This document shows, one piece after another, positions 35,985 to 47,755 of a stretch of 64,000 nucleotides of DNA. The position numbers and the translations under genes were made by a program. The notes under the pieces are model-generated. The model worked only from the letters and a program-made list of their open reading frames with translations, made no database searches and was not told where the DNA came from. The first letter of the stretch is position 1. Every line of letters starts with the position of its first letter. Source of the stretch: Deroplatys truncata (Eukaryota; Arthropoda; Insecta; Mantodea; Mantidae); assembly GCA_030765065.1 (NCBI GenBank), contig CM060990.1, positions 278,097,341 through 278,161,340 on the forward strand, given 5' to 3'.

Positions 35985-36420
35985 TAACCCACTCACGTAA
36001 AAAGGTGACCCACTCACGGAAAAAGGTGACCCAGTCACGCAAAAAGGTGACCCACTCACGTAAAAAGGTGACCAAATCACGTTAAAAGGTCACCCACTCA
36101 AGTAAAAAGGTCACCTACTCAAGCAAAAAGGTGGCCCACTAACGTAAAAAGGTGACCTACTTTAGCAAAAAAGGTGACCCACTAACGTAAAAAGGTGACC
36201 CACTCAAGCAAAAAAGGTGAACCACTCACGAAAAATGGTGTCTCACTCCAGCAAAAAGGTGACCCACTCAGGGGAAAAGGTGACCCACACAGGGAAAAAG
36301 GTGACCCACTCAAGCAAAAAGGTGACCCACTAACGTAAAAAGGTGAGCCACTCACGGAAAACGGTGACCCACTCAGCAAAAAGGTGCCCACACACGCTAA
36401 AAGGTAAGTAACTCAGTATC
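35985..36420. repeat. 21-bp minisatellite, left arm (about 20 units)
   Basis: Unit GTGACCCACTCACGTAAAAAG with substitutions at the CACG/CAAG and GTAAA/GCAAA positions. Because 21 is a multiple of three, it leaves an open minus-strand frame of SGSPFxx heptapeptides, which I read as a by-product. Confidence 0.93.
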
Positions 36421-37045
36421 ACAGGGTAGAACAAATTCCGGGAAGCGGATATAGCCTAGTTCCGTATGATTTCACAGGTAATTTAGATAGTCGTAGGCAT
36501 TTAGGATAATTCAAGTATCATATGTGTTTAGAGTCACTCAGCTAGTATCACAGGAGGCTAGATTCCAGAGGTAATTCAGATAGTACCACAGGATAGATTC
36601 CAGGGTTGGGTATAGCATAGTTTCGTATTTCAAAGGTAATTCAGAGAGTATCGTAGTTATTTAGGACAATTCAAGTATCACAGATGTTTAGAGCAATTCA
36701 GCTAGCATTACAGGAGGGTAGGTTCCGGGGGTCGGTTATAACATAGTTTCATATTTCATAGATAGTTCAGGTAATATCGTAAGTATTTTGCGTAATCGAC
36801 ACAGTTTCATAGATATTAGTGATAATTTGATCAGCGATTTGTATCACAGTTATTTAAGGTAATTGCAGGTGATTCAGGTTGTATCACAAGTATTTGGGCC
36901 ATTTTAACACATAATTCAACTGGTATCATTGATATTTAGGGCAAACCAGATAGTATCACAGGTTCTCGTGCTAATTTAGAGCAGGAATTCGTATCAGAGC
37001 TCGTTAAGGTAATTTCACATGATTCGGGTAGTATCAAAGGTATTT
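36421..37045. repeat. GTATCACAGG-type diverged repeat, left arm
   Basis: Irregular units with CAGGTAATTCAGATAGTATCACAGG and TATTTAGGATAATTCAAGTATCACA phrases, about 40-60 bases each. The mirror copy is at 37530-38215. Confidence 0.7.
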
Positions 37046-37530
37046 AACTCATTGCAGCAGCAGCCGCATTACATAAAAGCTAAAGCAGCAGCAAATACAA
37101 CTGTAGATTCGGCATCCTCAGCAACAGGAAGCATCACAACAGCAACAGCAAATACGACAGATGTAGTAGCAGATACAGCATCTATAGCAACGGCAGCTAA
37201 AGTGATAGCAGCAATAGATCCTGCAGCTACAGAAACATCAGCCGCAGCCGCAGCCTGCACAATAGCCGTAGCAGAAGCAAATACATCAGCTACCGTAGCA
37301 CATACAACAGCTGTACAACAATAGATGCAACAGATCTTACAGATGTAGCAACAGGATCTATTGCTGCTATATTGTAGCTGTTGTTGCTATAGATGCTGTA
37401 TCTGCTACTACATCTCTCGTATTTGTTGTTGCTGTTGTGATGCTTCCTGTTACTGAGGATGCCGAATCTACAGTTGTTGAATTTGCTGCTGCTGCTTTAG
37501 CTGGTATGTAATGCGGCTGCTGCTGCTATG
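37046..37530. repeat. GCA/ACA-rich palindrome centre
   Basis: A GCA, ACA and GTA triplet-rich stretch on the left half and its complement on the right half. CATAAAAGCTAAAGCAGCAG near 37071 mirrors the reverse complement near 37505. Pairing runs in to about 37240/37335. The Ala/Thr-rich 101-codon frame at 37019-37324 arises from the triplet composition. Confidence 0.8.
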
Positions 37531-38215
37531 ACTTGAATACCTTTGATACTACCCGAATCATGTGAAATTACCTCAACTAGCTCTGATACGAATTCCTGCT
37601 CTAAATTAGCACCAGCACCTGTGATACTATCTGGTTTGCCCTAAATATCAATGATACTAGTTGAATTATATGTTAAAATGACTCAAATACTTGTGATACA
37701 ACCTGAATCACCTGCAATGACCTTAAATAGCTGTGATACAAATCGCTGATCAAAATTATCACTAATATGGATGAAACTGTGTCGATTACGCAAAATACTT
37801 ACGATAATACCTGAACTATCTATGAAATATGAAACTATGTTATAACCGACCCCTGGAACCTACCCTCCTGTAATGCTAGCTGAATTACTCTAAACACCTG
37901 ATACTTGAATTGTCCTAAATACCTACGATACTCTCTGAATTACCTGTGAAATACGAAACTATGCTATACCCAACCCTGGAATCTATCCTCCTGTGATACT
38001 ATCTGAATTACCTGTGAAATCATGCACAGCTATGATGCAGTTAGCCTCTGGAATCTAGCCTCCTGTGATACTAGCTGAGTGACTGAACACCTACGATACT
38101 TGAATTATCCTAAATACCTACGATAGTATCTTAATTACATGTGAAATCATACCGAGCTATGCTATATCCGCTTCCCGGAATCTGTTCTACCCTGTGATAC
38201 TGAGTTACTTACCTT
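37531..38215. repeat. GTATCACAGG-type diverged repeat, right arm
   Basis: Inverted copy of 36421-37045, for example ATATCCGCTTCCCGGAATCTG near 38164 against its complement near 36435. The arms have drifted by substitutions and small indels. Confidence 0.7.
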
Positions 38216-38620
38216 TTAGCGTGAGTGGACACCTTTTGCGGGAGTGGGTCACCTTTTTCAGTGAGTGGCTCACCTTTTTCCCTGAATTGGTCACCTTTTT
38301 ACGTCAGTGGGTCACCTTTTTCCCTGTACGGGTCACCTTTTTCCCTGAGTGGGTCACCTTTTTCCCTGACTAGTTCACCTTTTTACGTGAGTGGGTCACC
38401 ATTTTACGCGAGTGGTTTCCCTTTTTGCTTGAGTGGGTCACCTTTTTTGCTTGAGTGGGTCACCTTTTTTGCTTGAGTGGGTCACCTTTTTACGTTAGTG
38501 GGTCACCTTTTTTGCTTGAGTAGGTCACCTTTTTTGCTTGAGTAGGTCACCTTTTTACGTGAATTGGTCACCTTTTTGCGTGACTGGGTCACCTTTTTAG
38601 GTGAGTGGGTTACGTGCTGC
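38216..38620. repeat. 21-bp minisatellite, right arm (about 19 units)
   Basis: Inverted copy of the left-arm array: units GTGAGTGGGTCACCTTTTTVC. Unit order and variants differ from the left arm, so the arrays have changed independently since the palindrome formed. Confidence 0.92.
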
Positions 38621-38699
38621 AGCTGTCTAGAATTTGTGTCCTAGCATTGACAACAAACAGCTTTCCATGAAGTTCTCGTCTAAAGTCGCTTTCAAATCT

Positions 38700-39725
38700 A
38701 GCACCTCCCCTGCTATTCCCTCTCTCCTGTATATAAACCCATATTGCTACTCCTTCAGTATCTGTCTAGCCTAACACTTCTCCTCCTGTTGATATACCTC
38801 TCATACATATAAACGCATAATCTACTCTCAACCACTGTCTAGTCTAGCATCTCTCTCCGTACCCCCTACCTCTCATAAGCGCATTCCCCGCCTGTCCCCA
38901 GTCTAGCTGAGTATCTCTCCTTGTTTTCCTATCTAACCTATATAAAACAGTCTACGTTTAACACCTGTCTATCCTAGCATAGGTCCTGTGTCCGTTTTCT
39001 CGTTTCTACTTATAAACACATACTCAAACTCTCCTAGCCTAATACCTCTCCTCGGTTTGCTATATCTCCCATATAAAGGTTTATTCTACCCTTCAAGCCC
39101 TGTCTAGCCTAACACCCCTCCTCCTGTTCCCTACCTCCCTCATATAAAAGACATACTCTACCCTTCAACTCTGTCTAGCCTAACACCTCTCCTCCTGTTC
39201 CTATACTTCTCATACATATAAACGCATACTCTACTCTCAACCTCTGTCTAGTCTAGCATCTCTCTCCGTATCTCCTACCTCTCATAAAGCGTATTTCTCT
39301 CCCGCCCCTGTCTAGCTGAGTATCTCTCCTTGGTTACCTATATAAAGCACATTCTACCTTTAACACCTGTCTATCCTAACATTGGACCTCTCTCCGTTTT
39401 CTCGTCTCTCCTTATAAACCCATACTAAAACTCTCCTAGCCTAATACCTCTCCTCGATTTGCTATACCTCTCATATAAACCATACTCTACTCCTCAACCT
39501 CTGTCTAGGCTATACCTCTCATATAAACCATACTCTACTCCTCAATCTCTGTCTAGCCTAACACCTCTCCACTATCTCTTCCATATAAACCTACTTCCCT
39601 CCTTCTACCCTGTCTAGCCTAGTATCGGTCGTCGTATTCCCTATCTGTCCCATATAAACCCATTTTCCTCCTTGAACCGCCGCATCTGCCCTCGTTTTCC
39701 CTACCCTTTCCCATATATGCCCAAA
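38700..39725. repeat. 60-70 bp minisatellite, right arm
   Basis: Inverted copy of 34930-35905 with the same higher-order unit order. A short local duplication of CTATACCTCTCATATAAACC at 39460-39540 is not present on the left. Confidence 0.85.
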
Positions 39726-39759
39726 AAAACTGCCAGGATTCCTCTTTGTACCTACTGGT

Positions 39760-42440
39760 AATCCTTAATTGTTTTATTGTACCTCACAAACATACATAGT
39801 TGAATATATTTTATAACGCAAATTATTGTTATAGCATATTTTAAAGTATATATCACAATTATTTACACCTCCATTCATTACAACCAAAGTTCGATTTACA
39901 CCCGGAAACACAACGGTGTTGTAATGTTTTAGGTTAAGTATATGTATGACTATAACGTCCCCAAATGTAATAACTTTTTCTTTATATAACCCCAGTAGCC
40001 GTGACAAATTATATTCCGAAACAGATATATTTAAAAATGTTTAATATATACTTTACACTTAATGTAACCACAGTCTACATGTATTTTGTATTAGTCATAA
40101 GCAACACGTGGAAAGCACATGGCACTGAAAACACATGACTGGGATTATTCCCGTTTCCTAAATTGCACAAATAAAGCTTTTTACACACTATTGCTTCACT
40201 AACAAACTGCCGCAGCTACTAAAATGCTATAAATAGCAAGCATCGAAAGCACAACACAGCAGCTAGCATGTGTAAACAAATCAGGGATCACCACCAACTA
40301 CAGCGGCCATTTTTCTCAATCTCGAACCCAGTGGCAGGTCCGTTGTTTCTATAAGCATCCAAATAAGCATCTATAGAGAGCGGGCATTTTAAAAGTAAAA
40401 CTTTAACCTCAAATACGATATTGCGGTAAATTCTAAAATACTTACACCAGCAGTGCTGGGGTTTATGAGGCTGACTGCACGCCATTAATTGCCACATACC
40501 TACACCGTGCAACCAGCGTTCGCATGCTACTATACCGAGCCAGCCACTTATATGTACCATGTTCACCCTATGCCGAATTCTTCCCGCGATTTGAGATCTC
40601 GCCTTTACAATCTTTTTCTCGTTTACATATTTTCTACCAGCTCTGCTGAATGCTATGACTCCCAGTGGTTCAAAATGAATTCAGGGTGAAACAAACAGGT
40701 GTGTATCGTGTAAAACTTTCAGCAGAGCTAGCAAACTCATATGCAAACCAGCCGAGTAACCTGTATAAAACGTAAATAACACACGCACTTCATTCCGTAA
40801 ATACGGATATCCAAAATCGTATCCTAATCCAAAATAAAAGTCAAAATCAGACCAAAGTCTTACACAGATCATTCAAAAGACAAGTACATTTTTGTGCATT
40901 TCCTTGACATGTTCTATGTTCACAAGCCTTTGTGGCTGCTACTGAACTCACAGAATGCAATCCAATCTAATCTAATGTAGTAGGATGGGCCTGGAGCGCA
41001 CAATGTCATCACAGACGAAGAAAAAGCCCATGTTACATTCACATGAGCTTCTCTGAACACTATCGTTTATTCTTATACAGCTTCTAAAGCTATTTTTACA
41101 AAAGGTTATTTTTCTATATACGTTTCTCGTACTTCGTATTAATCGAGCTTAACATCTGCATACATGGTTTCTTGACATTTCGTTGTTGGTACAAGGCGGC
41201 AACAGAAAATCGAACGGATATTCAGAAGTTTAAAAGCGGTCGCTATATGTTGGCCTTGAAATCCCATATTCTCTTCGACATCGCGAGAAACAACTAAATG
41301 ATGACCCTTAAAAAGCTACGTACAATCTATTGAAAAGCTCAAACTAATAACGCGTATGTCGGAAATGGCTGATATCAGAAAAGAGTTATCTGAAATAAAC
41401 TGTGTGCTTTAAAGAGAGATGCAATTTCTGTGTAGTCAGTTTTCGTTTATCTCTTATGGTTTACCAGTTATACAAAATTATTTCTGAATGAAGGGGACTC
41501 CACAGGCTATTTCCCCGAAACTTCAAGATATACATTTCGTCATGTAAATACCTAGAATGTATGGCATTTTTATCAAAATTGCAGCAATTTTTTTAAAAAA
41601 TAACAAAAAAGCTTCCGTGTAGGCACAATGGGGTTTGGGTTGGGGCGTCGCATATTTGGAAGGTACTTAAACACCAACTTTGTATTCATCCAACACTTTG
41701 TTTTTAGTTATGCTGCTCTTTCTATCTCTTTCTCACCCCGCGCGACCGTTTATTAATAAATCCTCTGGTTTATTCAAGGAGCTCCAAAACATGTATTTCC
41801 TGCGAAACCTCAAATACAATTTTTGGGTGGAATGAAAAAGTTCCTCTACCTAATGGGTACGCGGTACAGAATGTAATAAATCACACATGCCAACGGAAGT
41901 ATGCATCGTAAGTTGTATGTTGAACAGGATTATTAGCAGTTTCCTAGTATCCTGCACAATGAGGGGGGAAAGATTTAGTCCCAGCTTCCATTGGGTAGAT
42001 TTTAAACGGAAAAAGAAAATTGGCATTTACTTATTAATGAAGATACTTTCTTACAGCTCTTTCCTATATAGACATAAGTTTTACTTGAAATATTTTTAAT
42101 ATGCATCAAGCTGTTCAATAGCCTAACTAAACACACATTCTCAACAACTACTGGCGTGGATAAAATTCATTTAGCGCGGGGGGGTCTAGTCTGACCTCAG
42201 TAGTAGAAGTTATACTTTCCCAAAGTGCTTAAGTTATGATTTCAAAGTTAGTTTTTATATATATATCTTACAGAGACAATTTGTATGTGTGTGTGTGTGC
42301 GCGCGCGCCTATCTAGGGTAATGTCCAAACCCACTCCACTCCACCGATTTCATAATTGTGATTATTGCAAAGCCGTAGTCTTTCTGACGGAAATGCGTTA
42401 TAAAAGCTTTCTAATTTCAATTTAGTTGAGTTTGCCATAG
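39760..42440. other. No gene recognised
   Basis: AT-rich sequence. Short open frames near 40288-40872 lie on both strands without recognisable motifs. A TG repeat running into CG dinucleotides lies at 42285-42308, outside any gene. Confidence 0.5.
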
Positions 42441-42442
42441 AG

Positions 42443-42444
<2 letters not shown>

Positions 42445-42507
<63 letters not shown>
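42445..42507. repeat. (TA)n microsatellite
   Basis: About 31 uninterrupted AT dinucleotides. Confidence 0.97.
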
Positions 42508-42510
<3 letters not shown>

Positions 42511-42678
42511 TTGTTACTCCGCTGAAAAGCATGTAAAATAAGACAAATGCAGCCGCTATTTCATTCCAAATATATATGCTCACGATTTAGTAACTAAGAA
42601 AACAGAAGGCGCACCAAAAGAAAGGAGAATCGAGTCCGCTTATACGAACGCTATGCACACGAAACCAATGTCGAAATG

Positions 42679-42840
42679 GCTGGCCCCGTAGCTCAGTCGG
42701 TAGAGCACCTGCCTGCTGTACGAGGTCCTGAGCTGGGGGGTGGGAATTTTTCTCTAGCCAAGATTATTCCCTATCCTTCCCAGAGTCTGCAAGTGTGAAT
42801 GTGTGTCTGTGATCTAATGTTTAAAATACCCAAAGTACAA
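42679..42840 (+). repeat. Second tRNA-type SINE, fragment
   Basis: GGCCCCGTAGCTCAGTCGGTAGAGCACC at 42683-42710 is a good tRNA 5' half with an A box. The expected B box is degraded (GAGGTCCTGAG), and a non-tRNA body follows. It is unlike the five-copy SINE family, so it is a separate lineage. It cannot be a working tRNA gene. Confidence 0.6.
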
Positions 42841-43716
42841 AAAAATCCAACGACAAGTGAGTACGAGTTACCACCATTGCCAATACGCAATAAGTTCCGA
42901 AGGAAAGGGCGCCGACAAGACCAATGTAGTTAAATGCGGGGTAAAAATGGAACTAAAACAAAAAAGTCGAAATACTTTAATAAGCCTCGTGTAAGAAGGT
43001 TTTGCTTTATTTCCTTTGTGTTTGTATTGTAATCAAATTCGTTAGCAGGCCATACTAAATAATTGTACAAAGAGAAAAAATTGCTGACATTAGAAATCAG
43101 TGAAGCAGTATTTTATAGTTAACACAACTGTGAAGATTTCTTTCGATGGACACAGACTGTGTATTTTCCAAAGAGGCTAACTTCTAGGCCTGGGAGTGGG
43201 AATCTTTATTATTCGCCCTCTATTACGTTGAGGCCTATTACGTTCGCCACTTAAGTATTTCTGCATTAAGTGAAAACTATGCAGCTTTTATATTATTAAA
43301 TAATCAAAGGACAAAGAATACGCACCAAGGCTTAAAATTTCACCCACTGTAATTGTCTCAAGAATTGCTCGACCATTGCGATCAAAGAGTACCCCACCGG
43401 CAAAGGGCAAGTTTAAGCAATGCAACCTTTCAAAACTTTGGAGACTATAAGGGGGAGGTTAAGGAAGTCAGACGTTTCGCCGATTTTGCGCGAATATCGA
43501 GGAATTTTTCATCCGTTATCAGGAATAATTGGGGCTGTACGAAAGTACAATTATATGGGGGAGGGGAGGTAAAAGAGGACTAACCATAAAAATCCTCTAG
43601 AACGTCGTACAATAATTTCATACAGAACTGAGTGAGCTAAATGAAATTAATTCGTCATTCGAGTTTAAAAAAACTAACCGCACAATAGAGGGTAAGCCAG
43701 CTGTGTGTGTGCGGTT
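42841..43716. other. No gene seen
   Basis: No recognisable coding block. A 76-codon frame at 43353-43583 has no family features. Confidence 0.45.
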
Positions 43717-44059
43717 TTTTTTTAATTTCCTTTAATAACATCCTGCTATGCTACAGTAAAGTAATACTACATGATTGATTACCTTATTACAATAGTTTAC
43801 AATTACAGTATTATATGCAATACAATTAGTAAGATAATTTCATTTCTACAATCTTATTGTTCAATTTAACAGCATTAACTTTAATAATTGCCTTATTCTA
43901 TTTGTGTTTACAATGCATCAAAGTCTACCGAATTTACGAACTCTAAAAATTCTTTGTGATACAGATATATCGTATTTGTGTTGGTGGCTGGCCATTTACC
44001 CTTCTTACGTGTGATTCCATTCCTAAGTAGCACTCTTTACGACTTCAATTTATGACATT
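43717..44059 (-). pseudogene. LINE 3' end, separated by the 17.2 kb insertion
   Basis: Minus-strand end of the LINE at 61300-64000. Past the GACATT duplication, the reading frame of that LINE resumes with HKLKS, a stop, then RVLLRNGITRKKGKWPATN and HKEFLEFVNSVDFDAL, followed by TAA near 43912. A Gly-x-Trp-Pro segment followed by F-x-F-V-N-S-x-D-F before the stop is the usual C-terminus of RNase H-bearing LINEs. A poly(A) tail appears as T9 on the plus strand at about 43713-43722. Confidence 0.85.
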
Positions 44060-44129
44060 AGTATGTATAATATGGCGACTCTGGCCCACAAACAGATGCC
44101 GACAACTGATAAGATTCTTTGTTCTATGC

Positions 44130-44520
44130 CGTCAAGCCCCGCCCCGCCCTTTGAGGGCTTAGATGCCGCCTGGTCGCGCGTGCCGCTAGCCCCGCCCCCT
44201 CCCTTTATGGGCTTACCTAATGCCGACTGGGTCTGTGTCGTCAGGTCCTACCCCTCCCCCCATGTGGTCTGGTCGCGTGCCGGTGGCACCCTCCCCTTTG
44301 TGGTCTGATTGGTTCCCTGTGGATAGGTGGGAGAGTGTGTATTGTTCCTATACGCTGGTTACATTCCCGCCCCCTCATTGTGACTTGTCTAAATCCCTCC
44401 CGTGTGATTGGTTCCCCTGCGGATATGTGGGAGAGTGTGTATTGTTCCTATACGCTGGCGACGTCACCCCGCTCTCATAGCGTCCTGTCTAAATCCCGCC
44501 CCTGGTGAGGTGTGTGGTAA
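44130..44520 (+). promoter_or_regulatory. GC-rich promoter-like block at the outer end of the left arm
   Basis: CCCCGCCCCGCCC at about 44137, two GATTGGTTCCC CCAAT-type sites (near 44306 and 44406), and a direct duplication of about 100 bases (TGGGAGAGTGTGTATTGTTCC at 44328 and 44430). A perfect TGACGTCA site lies farther in at 44919-44926, with its mirror at 60423-60430. The block is repeated in the right arm (60840-61280). It looks like a CpG-type regulatory region, but no transcript is demonstrated. Confidence 0.45.
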
Positions 44521-44699
44521 GGGAATGGTTTTCTCGATGCCTGCCACCCATCGGAAAATCGTTTGAGTACATAATTGTGTCAATCAATTAGGTAATGTTC
44601 GTCCATGCATAAAACATTATTGAAAAAAATTGGCATTTTATTACAACTAATGTCCGCACATAGCAGTTCTAAAGGGTGATGTAATGAAACGATGCTCCT

Positions 44700-44770
44700 C
44701 GATCGATGAATACAATTAAGTATTTTTTTGGTGGATTAATTGTATATGAATTGACTCGCGCGCAACTGGT
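44700..44770 (+). repeat. Hairpin repeat block 1
   Basis: ATACAATTAA (44710-44719) and TTAATTGTAT (44736-44745) form a perfect 10-bp stem with a 16-base loop, preceded by GATCGATGA and followed by ATGAATTGACTCGCGC. Related blocks are at 45220-45282 and 46841-46910, with inverted counterparts near 58590-58650, 60050-60120 and 60590-60650. Confidence 0.75.
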
Positions 44771-45595
44771 CGCCCTCGTATATGTGTGCTAGCATATGTA
44801 TAACTATCACGCTCGCGGTCTTAACCTCTCTCCGGCAACAGTCCGTCATGTAATGAAAAACCCGGCAGCCGACTTGTCTGGTAATAACCAGTTTCACCCC
44901 CCTCCGCGACTGTGTGCGTGACGTCACTAACAAGTCTCGACGTGTAGACTAGCCCGGCTCCACTCTGCCTCGGTAAATCATGTTAACGATTTGATGAGAT
45001 AATTGTGTCAATCAATTAGGTAATGCGATATTGAAAAAAGAATCAATGTTTATATACTGCTAATGTCCGGCCATCATGCCTCTAAAGGAGTGAGGTTATT
45101 AAACGCTGCTCGTCGACCAATTAAGTATTGATTGATTAATGTAATTGACTTGCGCACCTGGAGCTATCTCCCCCATTTTTCACCTACTGACATTGCACTT
45201 CTAATGAAACGACGCTCGTCGATTGATGAAAACAATTAAGTTTTTTTTGATTGATTAATTGTATATGAATTGACTCGCGCACCTGGTTGTTCTCGTATAT
45301 GGAGGTGTTAAGGTAATGATTAGGTGAATATGATTATTACATCTAATAATACATGTTTAATTCTTCTTTTGAGCGGAGGGCTTATAAAAAATATTACATT
45401 GCTTAGACGAATTAAAAAACCGACTGAAAAGGACGTTGTAAATAGCTAGAGTGAGACGTTAACACGAGAACCCTTTACGAAAAACAACACGAGTGCGACC
45501 GCTGTGCATCGTCTAATACAATGAAGCTTAAGAAACAGTTAAACCAGGAACGCTAGGGTTTTTCTCTGGTACCTGCTCTTAATGGCTTGGGGTTT

Positions 45596-45790
45596 TCACT
45601 ACATTAAACATGTTAAGAGGGTTGAAAAACGCATACTGGGTCCTGTATACCCTCATTAGCGGACAATGGCAGACGTTTCCACTACATTAAACATCTTAAG
45701 AGGCTTGAAGAATGCATACTGGGTCCTGTATACCCTCAGCAGCGTACAATGGCAGACGTTTTTTCCCTACATTAAACATCTTAATTGGTT
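45596..45790 (+). repeat. Tandem duplication, about 90 bp, left arm only
   Basis: ACTACATTAAACATGTTAAGAGG...GCATACTGGGTCCTGTATACCCTC...CAATGGCAGACGTTT occurs about 2.3 times. The right arm has no equivalent duplication, so it arose after the arms diverged. Confidence 0.8.
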
Positions 45791-46433
45791 TCCTAAGTGC
45801 TCTGAAAAACCCCGACCCTCTGGGTAAATAACTTTTAGCGATACAATAGATTTTCTTAATGATTAGCTTAATGGGTTCCTCTGTGCAGAAATTCCACCAC
45901 AAACCGTGGAAAAACCAAGCCTAGCCATGTTTTAAGCTTACAACAATTTTCCCCGATAATTAAGATAAATTCTACATGAAGATTATTAATGATTATGTTT
46001 CATAGCTCTTATTTCTTTCAATAAAATATTGAATATGACTCTAGCGTCAGGAAAAATTAAACGGAGAGAAGCGATATTTTCTTTTTACGCTGAAATTATA
46101 ATTAAACGCATAGCGTTCTCACAGGAAAAACCCTGCTCATATAGATTATAGGAATGCCGTGTGTTTAAACGTAACTATCGCATTTATTTCCAAGTATTAT
46201 ATCCTTCTCAGAGACAATCAAGTTATTATTATTATTACTATTACTATTATTATTATTATCATCATCAATTTTCGTTAAGAAAGCTTATTCCATTTAAACA
46301 GATCGACGTATCACCATTCATCTCTAACAATTTTATATGTAGAAACAATACATTATTTTCACTCTGGGATTATTTTGGTAATGTAACAATAATTAACAAT
46401 GAATTTTAGTGGTGCATCTAAAGAAATAAATAA

Positions 46434-46857
46434 GCGTCTCGCTGATCGATGAATACTAGATATGTTATTAAAAAATAAAATAAATACGGTTAACATTATA
46501 GTTAAATATTATAAATGTTATTAAAAATAAATGATTCGATTAACATTATAGGTGAATATTACATATGTTATTAAAAATAAATAAATACGGTTAACATTAT
46601 AGTTAAATATTACATACGTTATTAAAAATAAATAAGCGTCTCGCTGATCGATGAATACTACATATGTTATTAAAAAATAAAATAAATACGGTTAACATTA
46701 TAGTTAAATATTATAAATGTTATTAAAAAATAAATGATTCGGTTAACATTATACGTGCATATTACATATGTTATTAAAAATAAATAAATACGGTTAACAT
46801 TATAGTTAAATATTACATACGTTATTAAAAATAAATAATGGTCTCGCTGATCGATGA
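46434..46857 (+). repeat. Iteron-like array, left arm
   Basis: Units of about 50-57 bases: TACGGTTAACATTATAGTTAAATATTACATA.GTTATTAAAAATAAATAA. They are arranged in a higher-order unit of about 203 bases headed by GCGTCTCGCTGATCGATGAATAC (46434 and 46637). The inverted counterpart at 58620-59540 is larger. An array of this kind near each end could bind an element-encoded protein or act in replication; this is inference. Confidence 0.85.
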
Positions 46858-47721
46858 ATACAATTAAATATTTTTTAGTAATTAATTGTATATGAATTGA
46901 CTTGCGCATTTTGGTTGCTGTCGTATGTGTTCAGATGTTAAGTTGATTATTACGCGTGTATAACTATTACGACTAATAACATTTGTTTAATTCTAAATAA
47001 ATAATGAAACATGGAGCCTATCCTAAACAAGACGCATTCCTTGTTACTTTTCATTTATTCCATTTAAAAAGATTGGCTTATTCTCTTAGTAAACATAGGA
47101 CGAGAACGTTTTTAAATACCCTCCCTTCGAGAGATATTTTTTGAATATTCCAGCAGAGAGATCGAACCATATTTGTTTAAAAGCTTTTTTCTATAGATGA
47201 ATGAAATATTTGATGAATAACAGCCTTATTTAAGAGGTAAAAGGTGTTTACAGGTTGTTTTTGATAAAAATTACGTTGTGGTAACGTGCGAGGTTTGAAC
47301 AAGAGAGTTCATCGGCTCGATTCCCGGTGACTACCCTAGCCGACTTTAGAACCATTAACGATTTTTTTATAAGCGCGGGTGTAGCCTTACAAAGAAAATT
47401 ATATCAACAGAAACAATAAATTATTTTCACTCTGCGATTATTTTGGTAATGTAACAATAATTAACAATGAATTTTTTAGCGGTACATGTAAAAAAATAAA
47501 ATATATTTTTATTTTCTAGCGTCATATGCAGAAGCATTCCCCTTAAGGAGAGATGGCGTGATGTTGGATTTCCCCATAACAGGTTTAGGCTTGCTTACGA
47601 AATGCCCCTGTTCGAGCATTTCCCTCTCCTTCTACTCGAAGGTTTGGAGTAGCCAATCAAAATCGTTGTATTATATACCATCACACCTCTCATCCCCTTC
47701 AGCTTTTATCGGAGGAAATGA

Positions 47722-47755
47722 TATAAAAGCAGCAGCTTCTCCGACGATTTTCAGT
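47722..47755 (+). promoter_or_regulatory. Core promoter of the left-arm gene (TATA + initiator)
   Basis: TATAAAAG at 47722-47729 and TTTTCAGTG with CAGT at 47752-47755. The initiator A (47753) lies 31 bases after the first T of TATA, which is ideal spacing. The right-arm promoter has the same two elements at the same spacing, although the bases between them differ. Confidence 0.7.

Larger units (their letters stand above)
34892..39756. mobile_element. 4.87 kb palindromic element built of nested minisatellites
   Basis: The two halves are inverted copies end to end. The left starts AGTAGGTACAATAGAGGAATC and the right, inverted, AGTAGGTACAAAGAGGAATCC. Both continue TTTGGGCATATATGGGAAAG. The arms meet at about 37240 and 37335, leaving a spacer of roughly 90 bases. 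Each arm has the same order: a 60-70 bp minisatellite, a 21-bp minisatellite, a diverged GTATCACAGG-type repeat and a GCA-rich inner end. Flanking 6-mers GGTATC and GGTAAT share GGTA, a probable decayed 6-bp duplication. The end sequence is close to that of the 17.2 kb element at 44060. No protein gene is credible. Confidence 0.85.

Noticed and set aside
36000-36420. CRISPR array
   Set aside because: Units are contiguous 21-mers without unique spacers, in a eukaryotic context with no cas genes.
37019-37324. Ala/Thr-rich 101-codon frame at the palindrome centre
   Set aside because: It follows from GCA/ACA triplet composition, its mirror half has an equally open frame on the other strand, and it has no start context or domain.
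36182-38476. SGSPFxx heptapeptide repeat proteins in both 21-bp arrays
   Set aside because: A 21-base unit is a multiple of three, so frames stay open by arithmetic. Units vary freely at all codon positions, with no sign of coding constraint.
42683-42745. tRNA gene
   Set aside because: The 5' half is tRNA-like, but the B box and 3' acceptor strand are missing.
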